In this document: piece by piece, positions 22,985 to 31,640 of the stretch | How the letters are laid out: each line of letters starts with the position of its first letter | Numbering within the stretch: the stretch's first letter is position 1 | Source of the DNA: Schistosoma haematobium | Taxonomy: Eukaryota > Platyhelminthes > Trematoda > Strigeidida > Schistosomatidae | DNA length: 64,000 nucleotides | Direction of reading: 5' to 3' | NCBI RefSeq assembly: GCF_000699445.3 | Contig: NC_067198.1 | Coordinates: forward strand, 8,740,801-8,804,800 | Position numbers and translations under genes: made by a program | Notes under the pieces: model-generated | Databases searched by the model: none | Seen by the model: only the letters and a program-made list of their open reading frames with translations | What the model was told of the DNA's origin: nothing

Positions 22985-23430
22985 TGCTAGCAGTGGGATC
23001 CAGGACGCGCGCTTCTTCCTATTTGGGACTTGTCAGCTAGTTGTACCTACACCTGAGTTGATGTTCACTTCGGGACTCGAATCACGTGCCGTTTACTTCA
23101 AATGCCATTGAGTTATCCACTTGGCTACTGATTTCTGATAGCCACTTGTTTGTGCAATGGAATGAAGTTTAAATTCACTTGGTATTGTTTACTTGAATCT
23201 TCCCATTGATGTTTACTTGACTGCAATGGATTAGTCTCTTATTAGCACATTTGCATCCAGCGCGAATGGCTTCGATATGGTCATAGTTCACAAGCATTAT
23301 AAACAAAGATGGACGGTAGCTAACAGGCGGATGTTTGTGATTCAAGGTAATATCTAGGCTATTCGCACAGGATGCACATATGCCAATGAGAGACCGATCG
23401 ATTGCAGTCCTAAATATCAATGAAAAGATC
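22985..23430 (-). repeat. Sm-alpha-like SINE, minus strand
   Basis: Read on the minus strand: AGAGACTAATCCATTGCAGT, ACAATACCAAGTGAATTTAA, then a tRNA-like head GTAGCCAAGTGGATAACTCA (box A) with GATTCGAGTCCC (box B, about 23072-23083), AGTGAACATCAACTCAGGTG, the ribozyme region, and GGATCCCACTGCTAGCAAAC. It is over 70 percent alike by eye to the plus-strand dimer at 4430-4885 and includes more than one unit length. A second, more degenerate set of AGAGACCGATCGATTGCAGT and CATATGCCAATG at 23370-23430 shows tandem duplication. The 88-codon minus-strand open frame (23175-23441) lies inside and is not a gene. Confidence 0.75.
22993..23046 (-). ncRNA. Hammerhead ribozyme remnant in the minus-strand SINE
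   Basis: The minus strand reads ACTAGCTGACAAGTCCCAAA, TAGGAAGAAGCGCGCGTCCT and GGATCCCACT. Stem II (GTCCC/GGAA), the GCGCGC stem III and the GTC cleavage triplet are present. The CUGANGA core is CTGACAA, and the GAAA core reads GAAG. Both changes hit conserved core bases, so it is probably inactive. Confidence 0.5.
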
Positions 23431-24534
23431 CATATAAACAATACAAAAATGTGTATTTATTGATTTGTCAGAGTGAATAATTATAAAAAAGCTAATTAAT
23501 GCGAAACAATTTATGTTTGTCCCTTTTTGCATTTTAAAATATCTTAGCAATATACATTCAGATATCTATGATAATACTCACAGTTTGAATAATTTTTCTA
23601 TATAATTATTTTAATTGTAATAAAATGTTTCTATTATGATTTGAACCCAATCTCTTTTTCTTCAAACAGCTTCTGAGTCCAGATAGCCACAACCGAAATT
23701 GCTGTATTAGCAACAAAAAGAGAGTACAACTGTACTGATTTAGGTTAATCCTATTATGTGCTGTTCGATTCCCTAATTAATCATTTAAGAATCAAATTTC
23801 ATTATTAACTACTGATAGTATACCTCAAGACAACAGCACCATTTTGGTTTAAATATTAAGTGTTCTAATTCAGTATAAAAATTTCACTCTTGTCGTTAAG
23901 CAAGTATTATGTATAAGTATAAAAATAACATATTATAAACATAAGGTTGAAATTTGTTTTATACTTTTGTCTTGAAAGTGATATTATATTGATAAGTAAG
24001 TTTCCTCTTTCCCGTTGTTCGAATTCAATTCTGATTTTAATGTATCTTTATGAGCAGATAGGGTCTCTGAGCAAATGCCTCGATTAATATTTCTGATATA
24101 ATATCTAGTAGTGATAAGCTTATCATCCTGTTTGAATATTTGTCAGCTGCACGCACTTGTGTGCAAATGTTGTTTTTAAAACTAAATCAAGAACCTAATA
24201 TTGGTCAATTCAAATGTATTATTCACTAAACCATTTAATTGAATTGGCTACTAACATCTTCAGTGAGCATGATATTTATTATTGTTACTTGTATAGTGAG
24301 AGATGAAGAGTTCAATGTGATATTAAGGAACACCATTATGAAGATATTTTTCCTTCTCTATCAAATCAATTATATAAAGAGTGAGGTGCATAAGAAATCA
24401 CCTTAAAACCATAAGATCTTGCAGAACATTCTTACCAATATGAATTTATTTAAACAAATACTAGTTTAAATAATTAAGATATGATAATGAGTACAATCAA
24501 CAATCTCTAATGATAACGATATTGATTTGATTAG
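23431..24534. other. Intron sequence, nothing recognised
   Basis: AT-rich intron sequence between the SINE and an exon-like open frame. No repeat signature seen. Confidence 0.35.
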
Positions 24535-24676
24535 AAATATTTGTATGATAAAACTTGTGGTTCTTGACATACTTCGTATAATGAATAGATTACCAAAACT
24601 ACTGGAATTACCTTTCAATTATTTGGATTACACAAAGTATTTAAGTTATCTAGTTGTTGATTTACGTGACAGAATT
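24535..24676 (+). CDS. Exon-like open frame of unknown status
   Basis: Between an acceptor-like GATTTGATTAG and a good GTGAGT donor lies a frame encoding NICMIKLVVLDILRIMNRLP, KLLELPFNYLDYTKYLSYLV and VDLRDRI. It is rich in leucine and isoleucine and could be helical. Inside the channel-gene model its phase (one base in, zero out) does not fit between 22807 and 25393. It would fit after 20607 as an alternative to the 22716 exon, but then TM2 would be out of frame. I recognise no family. Possible alternative exon, exon of another gene, or chance. Confidence 0.2.
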
Positions 24677-24984
24677 GTGAGTAGTCACATTTACTGTTAT
24701 GTATTCTATGTGGATTGTCTCGATGTAGCTATTCAGTCACGTTTTATGGAAAGTATGGGTAGTGTTTGACAGTAGAAGTAGAAAATGATGCCCTACATGT
24801 TTCATGGTAAATAAATATATCTAAACAATGTTTATAGATGAATAGGTCCCGAACAAGAAATCATATTAAAAATAAATTTAAGCTTATAGTCCATCTGAAT
24901 TTAACACGGATCAACCGAATTTCATAATTTCGACTATAGACTGATCTTGGTAATAATTAAGTTAAGCATTTACTCCATCAAATA

Positions 24985-25250
24985 TTGGCTTAGTGGTCTA
25001 AGGTTAAAGAGCTTGCATAGGAGTTCAACTATGTTGAGTGTGATATGGTCATCTATTAATGACATTCGAAGATGACCAAGGAATATTGAAATTGTCTGAT
25101 TTCAGAGATCTAGACTATAGGATACCAACTCAATGGTCTTATGGTGAAGCGGTCGTGACGTGACTTGATGGTGAGTAAACTGATACGAACTACTGAGGAG
25201 TTCTACACTAGGAATAAAAAGATTTCCGGTGATTCGTGAATTTCAATCAT
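24985..25250 (+). repeat. Two decayed tRNA-derived SINE relics in tandem
   Basis: TTGGCTTAGTGGTCTAAGGT (about 24989) and CCAACTCAATGGTCTTATGG (about 25125) are two tRNA-like heads. The second is followed by AACTACTGAGGAGTTCTACA, CTAGGAATAAAAAG and TTCCGGTG, matching the family body (CTGCTGAGGAGTCCCACA...TAGGACGAAACGG). Strongly mutated. Confidence 0.5.
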
Positions 25251-25392
25251 TGTTTTACTAATATCAGTTCATGGTGTAAACCATGAAATCCTACTTTACT
25301 GTAGTTTGTTTGCATTCAAACCTCATTAATCTAACGTGTTTTTCTATATTCTACAAATGTATCGACTAAATGAAAATCCGTCTACAAAAAAG

Positions 25393-25500
25393 GCGAAATT
25401 ATGGGAATTTGTTTCGGGACACTAAGTCTACTGATTCCACTCTATTTGGTCGTGGATTATTTTTTCACTATAAAATGTAAATCTTCAATGGATAGACAAG
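25393..25500 (+). CDS. DEG/ENaC-like gene, TM2 / pore exon
   Basis: With the carried G this reads GGEIMGICFGTLSLLIPLYL, then VVDYFFTIKCK: a glycine pair followed by a hydrophobic helix and a basic end. This is the DEG/ENaC TM2 layout (GG-x-x-G...G-x-S-x-L). The usual G-x-S selectivity filter reads G-T-L-S here, with one extra residue before it, and the usual glutamate of the L-E pair is a proline. The acceptor lacks a good pyrimidine tract. Two endings are possible. Without splicing at GTAAAT (25501) the frame runs on with GKSKSLNLQNLFELLKISV to a TGA at 25557-25559. With splicing it joins 26964. Confidence 0.68.
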
Positions 25501-25842
25501 GTAAATCAAAATCTCTTAATTTACAAAATTTATTTGAATTATTAAAAATTTCTGTTTGATACTATAAGTTAAAGGTTGTAAATTGAGTAATGTCGAAACA
25601 GTTAACAGAATCGAAATCAGGCTAACGTGAAATATAAATGGTGGATATTTTATCTAAAGTTAGTTACTCTGAAGATTTTATGTTGTTACGATCTGTAAAG
25701 TTTAATCTTGGTTCAGCTTACGGATAAATGGAAGGTAACAAATGTATCCGACTAGATAGATTAAATGATAATTATCATTATGACGTTTTGGAGATTGTTG
25801 AACCTAGATTGATATCATGAAAGGATCAGTGTTAGACCACCA

Positions 25843-25985
25843 CTGGAAACCTGGAAGCACTGAGCGACCGTTTCGTCGTAGTATGGAACTCCTCAGCAGT
25901 GCTCACCCACGATCCCGCATGCGTGACCCTAACCCAGGACCTTGGATCTCACGCGTGAATCATTGACTTTTAGACCACTGAATAT
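25843..25985 (-). repeat. tRNA-related SINE/foldback family copy
   Basis: CCACTGGAAACCTGGAAGCA, GAGCGACCGTTTCGTCGTAG, ACTCCTCAGCAGTGCTCACC, CACGATCCCGCATGCGTGAC and CCTAACCCAGGACCTTGGAT are the family body and tRNA-like head read backwards. It is truncated at ATAGACCACTGAAT-like sequence near 25980. No right arm. Confidence 0.72.
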
Positions 25986-26204
25986 TTAACAAAAACGTAA
26001 TTATGGAGATGTGAAAAGTAAGTTAACAGTCAGGTGGAGAATGTCAGTTCAGTGAATTGAGGTAGAAACATTACATCACACAAATAGTGTTTTACATAGC
26101 ATAAAGTCTAATAGGGATAGGTGTGAATTATTTACTATTGCAATGTTGCACAGGTTACAGTCACAGAGAGATGTGAAAGATTGCAGTAATAACTGATGTA
26201 TTAC

Positions 26205-26790
26205 TTACTTACTCCTGTAAGCCATCAGGAAGAAGAATAGACTGAACACCAGCATTCTCCACACAACTCTGCCTTCGACAATCCTTTACAGTTCCTTCCA
26301 GTTCCTACTCATCATTCGCACGAATGATTCCAATTCACGACGCAGTGTGCTCCCCAGTCTTCCTGTTCCCCGTTTCCACCCAAGACTTCAACTCCGCTCT
26401 TGCCTCATGATGCAGTTCGGTGATTTCCGAAATATATGTTCTATCTACTTCCGACATCTTTTCCGAATTTCCTCATCAGTTGGAAGCCGTTTTGTTCTCT
26501 TCCACAGTGGAATGTTACTGATGATATCCGGTCAACGAACGTTGAGTATCCTGTATAGACAATTGTTTATAAATACTTGTACATGTTTGATGATGGTTGT
26601 GGTAGTTCTCCAAGTTACAGCACTGTACATTGGAACTGTTTTGACGTTTGTACTGAAGATTCTGACTTTGATGTTGGTTGACAGTTGTTTCGAGTTCTAT
26701 TTGTTATTTAACTGTAGGAATGCTGCCCTTGATGTGCTCCGCAGTGCTTCAATGTATCTAAGATCAGTTCTTGGTTTAAACTATGAAAAT
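26205..26790 (-). pseudogene. RTE/SR2-like LINE 3' end, heavily decayed
   Basis: The minus strand reads AFLQLNNK-stop, LSTNIKVRIFSTNVKTVPMY, SAVTWRTTTTIIKHVQVFIN, NCLYRILNVR-stop-PDIISN, IPLWKRTKRLPTDEEIRKRC, then LRRELESFVRMMSRNWKEL and VVWRMLVFSL, with five or more stops. The order (LS-x-x-x-K-x-R-x-F-x-x-NV, Y-x-x-x-TWR, NxCLRRIL, WPDxISN, LW-x-x-T-x-Q-P...EIR) is the end of an RTE-type reverse transcriptase. The 3' tail ATTACTTACTTACTCCTG (plus strand) again gives a TAAG-rich end. The 150-codon plus-strand open frame 26347-26799 is its antisense shadow. Confidence 0.75.
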
Positions 26791-26963
26791 TCTAAATAAT
26801 TAGATGTTTACATGATTTTAATTTTATTATAAGTATGACGTAGTTTAAAATCTATATATTTGTCAAATAAAATTTTTTACACTTTGTCCATCATTGTCGA
26901 ATCAGTTAGTTCTTTTACATTTACATTTATTGAGTTAAACTTAATTCTTTCCTTGATTTCCAG

Positions 26964-26986
26964 GTAAATTCGGAATTTTTTTATAA
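26964..26986 (+). CDS. Possible terminal exon of the DEG/ENaC-like gene
   Basis: A strong acceptor (TTCTTTCCTTGATTTCCAG) is followed by 23 bases that, in the phase left by the 25500 donor, read G-K-F-G-I-F-L-stop. Another frame is open for 15 codons (VNSEFFYKNPFKPRI) to a TAA, but the phase does not favour it. The alternative is that translation ends at 25559 by read-through of the previous donor. AATAAA-like signals occur in the AT-rich flanks but none is decisive. Confidence 0.35.
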
Positions 26987-28703
26987 AAATCCATTCAAAC
27001 CACGTATTTAAGGTTATGCATTCAATAGATGTACTTTAAAACTTATATATATTGCCGTTCATACATTGGTTTTTCTCTGTCGATTCGAGTCCGGTGTTTT
27101 TTGTCCCTTGTGATAATCGTATTCGACCAAGTTGAAATGTCCTCACTGGTCTATATGACGCGTTGTTTAATTATAAATGTTCAGAACCTAATTATATTGG
27201 TGTTGACTACTGTCATATGAATAATATTGATTCTCAGTACATATAAGTTGAGTCCTTTCTTTGATCTGAACTTTAACAGATGAAATATTGTAGTGGAAAT
27301 GATTGAAGGAAAAAAGATATATCACTTTAAGAATTAAATACGTGACCTAAATATCACCTCTTCATTTCACCTGAATAACAAACACTTTGGGATGAAGTAT
27401 AATCTTCAGCTACTTATTCGTTTTTTTCTTTAAAATGAAATATTTACAAAGGGAGAAACAATTATGTCTCTTGACATTAGATAAATAGCCCAATTTTTCC
27501 ACTATTGAAGTGAATAACAAAGCCTATATATAATTTTTACAGAGAACATTACACTGTATTTCAGAATTCCACATTTGTACCATGTTTAATTAATAAACTG
27601 AACAAAACATTGATGATGATTGTTTCAGAAATGAAGAAACCAAACAAAATTCACAGAGAAAAAATACTCAAGGACAACGAGTATTAGAGCACGAATGATC
27701 CATTTTTGATAACTTCTGCTTCATCAGGCACCAAAGTTAAACATGCAAAGTCAATAACATTCTGTTGCAGTACACAAAATATTAAAACTCTAATTAATTT
27801 ATGTTCTAAATTAAAAATGGTAAAGTGCATATCAGTGCAAATGTCATACTTAAAGTCTAAGAAACATTATTTGCCTCAATCGAAGTGATAAGATCTACTG
27901 ATAATTTAAAATCACATGTAAGGAGATAATTTTAGTACGGAATATGAATTGTCTTGTCGTTATTGTGATGATAATAACGATAATGGCATTAAGAATAATT
28001 ATCGATGATGACATCCTCTAAAATAAGAAACATTAATGCATGATTCAACGATGAGAAAAATGACTTTAAGGGAAGTACTATTCATGATAATGTGGAAAGC
28101 GTTAGAATTCTAAACAAAAAGAGACGATCGTAATACGTATCCAAATAAACAGAGATAATGAATGTATCTTTTACACATACAGACGTTATGTTTCTTAGAT
28201 TTGATACCATTCGCTTCAGAAACATAGAGTACGAGTAGTCTTACACATCTTGGTAAATTACTAGATACTTGATATATAACTGAGAAAGTATCCTTAGTTT
28301 TGACGTTACGTCCATTATAAGTGATGTCAGTTCGTGATGAAAACCCTAAATCGAATTTCTAACCTTAACTATCACCTGTAAATCCTAATTCTAATTCCTC
28401 ACACAGGTAAATAACCCTCATTATGTCCTCGTTATTAGATGGACACTCTGAAGGTCGGTCTAGCGTCGCTCAAAGGTCATCCACAAATTATAGTCTCACT
28501 GAATAATATCTTCACCTCCCTACTTACATCTGAGTCATTGATTACCATCATTTGTTTCCATATTTAAAAACGTGCAATTTAAAAGTTAGTCAAAAAAATT
28601 TATACTTAATTACAAAGTTTTATTGCTGTTTACTCATGTTTATAATACTTTTTAAGTAATAGAAATCACAAGTGGTTTTTGTAGAGACTTTTAAAAATTT
28701 CAC
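26987..28703. other. Non-coding stretch, downstream of the channel gene
   Basis: AT-rich sequence, presumably 3' flank. Small open frames at 27029-27220 and 27706-27888 have no recognisable motif and no splice or promoter context. A CTAACCTTAAC... run near 28360 is not telomeric repeat. Nothing else seen. Confidence 0.35.
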
Positions 28704-28908
28704 TAGTTGAAATCATGAGTTAATTGAAGCTAGGCCACCATGGAAAACCTGGAAGCACTGGACGGCCGTTTCGTCCTAGTATGAGACACCTCAGCAGTGC
28801 GCATCCATAATCCACGAGTTCCATACTAGGATGAAACGACCGTCTGGTGCTTCCAGGTTTTCCATCGTAATCTAGCTTCAATTGACTCATGATTTCAACT
28901 AGAGTAAT
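28704..28908. repeat. Near-perfect palindromic foldback element
   Basis: Starting AGTTGAAATCATGAGTTAAT and TGAAGCTAGGCCACCATGGA, it ends with the inverted counterpart (minus strand: AGTTGAAATCATGAGTCAAT, TGAAGCTAGATTACGATGGA). Both arms continue through AAACCTGGAAGCAC, GGACGGCCGTTTCGTCCTAG (left) or CAGACGGTCGTTTCATCCTA (right) to TATG(A/G)(A/G)AC, about 85-90 bp each, around a spacer of roughly 30 bp. The tRNA-like middle of the 5890-6430 copy has been lost. It would fold into a long hairpin. No coding capacity; the 65-codon minus-strand frame inside is an artefact. Confidence 0.82.
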
Positions 28909-30269
28909 AAAAGTCAATAAATAACTTGTTATATTTATGTTTCCTCTATTGTGTTTGATTTTTCACACAGGAGTTATATAAATATTCATTCAGTCAATAG
29001 AGAAAAAAACAAACTAACTTGAATATTGTCAAATTGTCTTTCATTAATTCAATTATCAATTATGAAAAGAAAATGGTGACATATAAATGTAATTAAAACT
29101 GAATTGTAAATAGTGAGTATATAGCGAGAGAACACAAGAACATTTATATTAATCAATTCAATATCCTTTCCAACATTTAAACTAGTTGCTGTACATACCT
29201 ACATAAACTGTATCGTTTTTTTTTATTCTTTTTTTGAAATTTCTTATTAATTAGCCCTGAAATTCTTTTATGTGTATAGTTCTTTGATGTTGTCATTATG
29301 ATTATGATAGATGTTGTTCTTTGTGTATGCAAACAATCAACTCATCATAGTTACCATGATGTACAGAAGTTTATTATTATGATCTGAAAATTTGACTTTT
29401 CTTTTGCCCTTGTAAAATGAACAATTCTATATTCTATATTGTAAATGTTAATTTTTTAAAGAAAAATTATATTGAATTTAATAAGTAAATTGTTCAAAGT
29501 GAAAATAAGTAGACTTTTGTGACAAAAAATTATTTTGATACACTATGGATAAGATATAGTAATTGAGAAGGTGGATTAATTTGTAATTTTTGTGACCGGC
29601 AATTTAATCTCATTGGTATAGTTGCTGCGGTACAGACCTATACCCCAGAAATAAGCAAGTAGTTTTCTTGGAGAGCCATGTCCCAAGCCCTTGACTAAGA
29701 GGTTTAATTCACAATGGCAGTGGAACATCTTCAAGAATTGCATTCAGATAGTAGCCATTGGACAATGATAGATTTATACATTATTTTGATGCTTCAGGAT
29801 TCAAGTGTTTATGTGGAATAATCGATTGAAAAAAAGGACTCCCAACTCATTCTGATGGATCATATTCGTCTGTTAACTTAGTTTAAGCGTTCGACATCTT
29901 GTTTTCGTCATTGATTTGCTGTAAGCGTTACCCCAGAAAAGACACTGAGTTTGATAATCCGGACAGTAGTTATAAGTGCATGTCCTTATATAGGTATTTC
30001 ACAAGGGAGAACGTATTATTCTCACCTTGTGCCCTACCTGATCAAGTACCTATCTTTGTATCACTATAATTTGTAACTGTTGTAGACTCGAGATTTATTA
30101 GCATCTGCACAAAATTTAAAAGGAAATGATTATTGAAAAAAAAAGCTATCAAATGAACATATTTTCATTAAGGTTGGGACATATTTCTTTAGGTCAGTAA
30201 AATTATTCATCAATAACATCATTATTTCGGATTATGGTATATCAGACTCAGTCAGTAATGTTTGTGACA
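28909..30269. other. Non-coding stretch before the satellite array
   Basis: AT-rich up to about 29600, then more balanced. GCAATTTAATCTCATTGGTA...AGAGGTTTAATTCACAATGG (about 29605-29720) and 29930-30060 look like old repeats, but I cannot assign them. Confidence 0.3.
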
Positions 30270-30620
30270 ACGCTTGTAGATCTTCTATGGCTACGTCTGA
30301 TCCCAGGATTTGGTATCCTCACCAAAAAACTCACAAGCCAGAATAAAGAATTTAAACTCAGAACTCCGGGAGAGTAGTCAAATAGCTACGGAAATTAGGA
30401 GATACAATGTTACAGTACTCGGAATCAGTGAAAACCACAGAATAAAAGCATGACAGGAAAGGGATGATTCGAGATAGACCCTGATGCATTCAAGTCACAA
30501 AGAGGAAAAAGTTCTCCAAACTAAGGGAGTTGATCAGATGTTGCGCTAAGAACCACGAAATATAACATCAGAATCACACATATACAGCAGACCATAATTC
30601 AAAATAAACAACGAGACATA
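30270..30620 (+). pseudogene. RTE/SR2-like LINE endonuclease-domain fragment
   Basis: One plus frame reads ESSQIATEIRRYNVTVLGIS then ENH, and after frame breaks LMHSSHKEEKVLQTKGVDQM followed by a stop. I recognise this as the start of an SR2-type endonuclease/reverse transcriptase ORF, whose pattern is M-x-R-Y-x-L-x-VLGISE-x-HW, then LLYSGH-x-EE...GVALML. Stops and frameshifts are frequent, and the rest of the element is missing. It ends about 130 bp before the satellite array. Unlike the other LINE pieces it is a 5' part and on the plus strand. Confidence 0.65.
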
Positions 30621-30774
30621 TAAAACGAATAACAAAAATATATTCAGCGACAAATCAAATTAAAGACGACACAAAAAAATTCAGGTTAAGTGCAAAACAG
30701 AAAATAGCGCGTAGCAGTGCAAAGGACCGAAAAACAATTTAAATAAGAACAGATCAGATAGCAATGTAAAAGCT

Positions 30775-31640
30775 TCATTATTGACCACAAATCAAACTAA
30801 CAGCGTATTCTTACCTTGGTCATTAACACACACGACATTCAATATATCTGTCACATACTCCATATTCAACACTGATTCCTATCTATCTTCACAAGACTTT
30901 AATCAACAACAAAAAATCTCTCACAAAGATAGATGAGCAGTGACAAGTAATTTACATCGTTTCAACTCTTGTATCAACACAATTGATCAATTTCATCTAT
31001 TACATAACTCACTTACCTTTTACGTAAGACCACAAAATGCATTTTCAATAAGGCGAAAATTCCTATTGAAAATCAAGCCAAACGTTTAATAGAGAAGAAA
31101 TATTGCAAATTCAAATGTAAGGATTATAGTAAAGTAATTAAGTGTGATGGTCACAGCAGTCACTGTATCATGTCAATAATAACACTAATAATTATAATAA
31201 TATTAATAATAATAATAATTATAATGAAATGTATTGGAATATATTGGTGTAGAGAGTCAGTTATTCATTGGATCATTAGCAATGTGATATTGTCTAGCCG
31301 TTTAATTGCTGATGGAATTATGTGGATCGATTTGCAATGTGTCCACAAGCACAGATCACTTCACATGGCATGCATCATGGTGAGATGCAAAGTGCTGGTT
31401 TGACGTAGTCGAAAGGAAACAGTGGGCCTAGATTTCCTCCAATATATCCAATACCCATTTTATTAAAATAGTTCAACTGATCGAACTTGTAGACAAGTTC
31501 GTTTCATTTCACTCTTTCTTCATTTTAATAACATACTATAAATTATGCTATGTATATGTAATCAAAATGCCTCAAAATAAATAATATCGATCAACATATT
31601 TGTTCGTATATAGGGTGAGATCAGATAGCTAGCTCACAGG
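30775..31640. repeat. Satellite unit 1 (left-edge copy)
   Basis: First complete copy, 866 bp, three bases shorter than most because its AT-rich core has one fewer AAT triplet. Edge-specific bases include AATATATCTGTCAC where others have ACTATACCTGTCAC, and TATTGGTGTAG where others have TATTGGTATAG. This is the usual pattern of an array edge that escapes homogenisation. Confidence 0.9.
31482..31501. repeat. Perfect 9-bp inverted repeat inside each satellite unit (unit 1 copy)
   Basis: CGAACTTGT-AG-ACAAGTTCG, a 9-bp stem around two bases. It recurs in every unit at the same place, about 707 bp after the unit start (for example 32351-32370 in unit 2). Possible protein-binding palindrome or small cruciform. 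Confidence 0.7.

Larger units (their letters stand above)
1016..25559 (+). other. Gene span: divergent DEG/ENaC-family ion channel (5' end outside window)
   Basis: This entry ties together the exons listed separately. Seen: seven exons with AG acceptors and GT donors. The phases chain correctly at 1192/5595, 5689/10236, 15643/19694, 20607/22716 and 22807/25393. The 10510 (phase 0) to 15306 (needs one base carried over) junction does not, so at least one exon there is unaccounted for. Known of the family: DEG/ENaC subunits have two membrane segments and a large cysteine-rich extracellular domain, and form trimeric sodium channels, some gated by FMRFamide peptides or protons. Inferred: a plasma-membrane channel subunit. 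The N-terminus and first membrane segment are not in view. Introns of about 2.1-4.8 kb are loaded with repeats. Family assignment is fairly secure; whether it conducts is not. Confidence 0.7.

Noticed and set aside
26347..26799. A 150-codon plus-strand ORF as a gene
   Set aside because: It is the antisense shadow of a decayed RTE-type LINE 3' end, whose minus-strand reading has recognisable motifs.
28340..28410. An interstitial telomeric repeat (CCCTAA-like, CTAACCTTAAC)
   Set aside because: Only loose CTAA/CCTAA motifs occur, with no tandem register of TTAGGG.
31310..31510. A hammerhead ribozyme in the satellite unit (TGCTGATGGAA and AACTGATCGAAC)
   Set aside because: Neither CUGAUGG nor CUGAUCG is followed by the required GAAA core and paired stems, on either strand.
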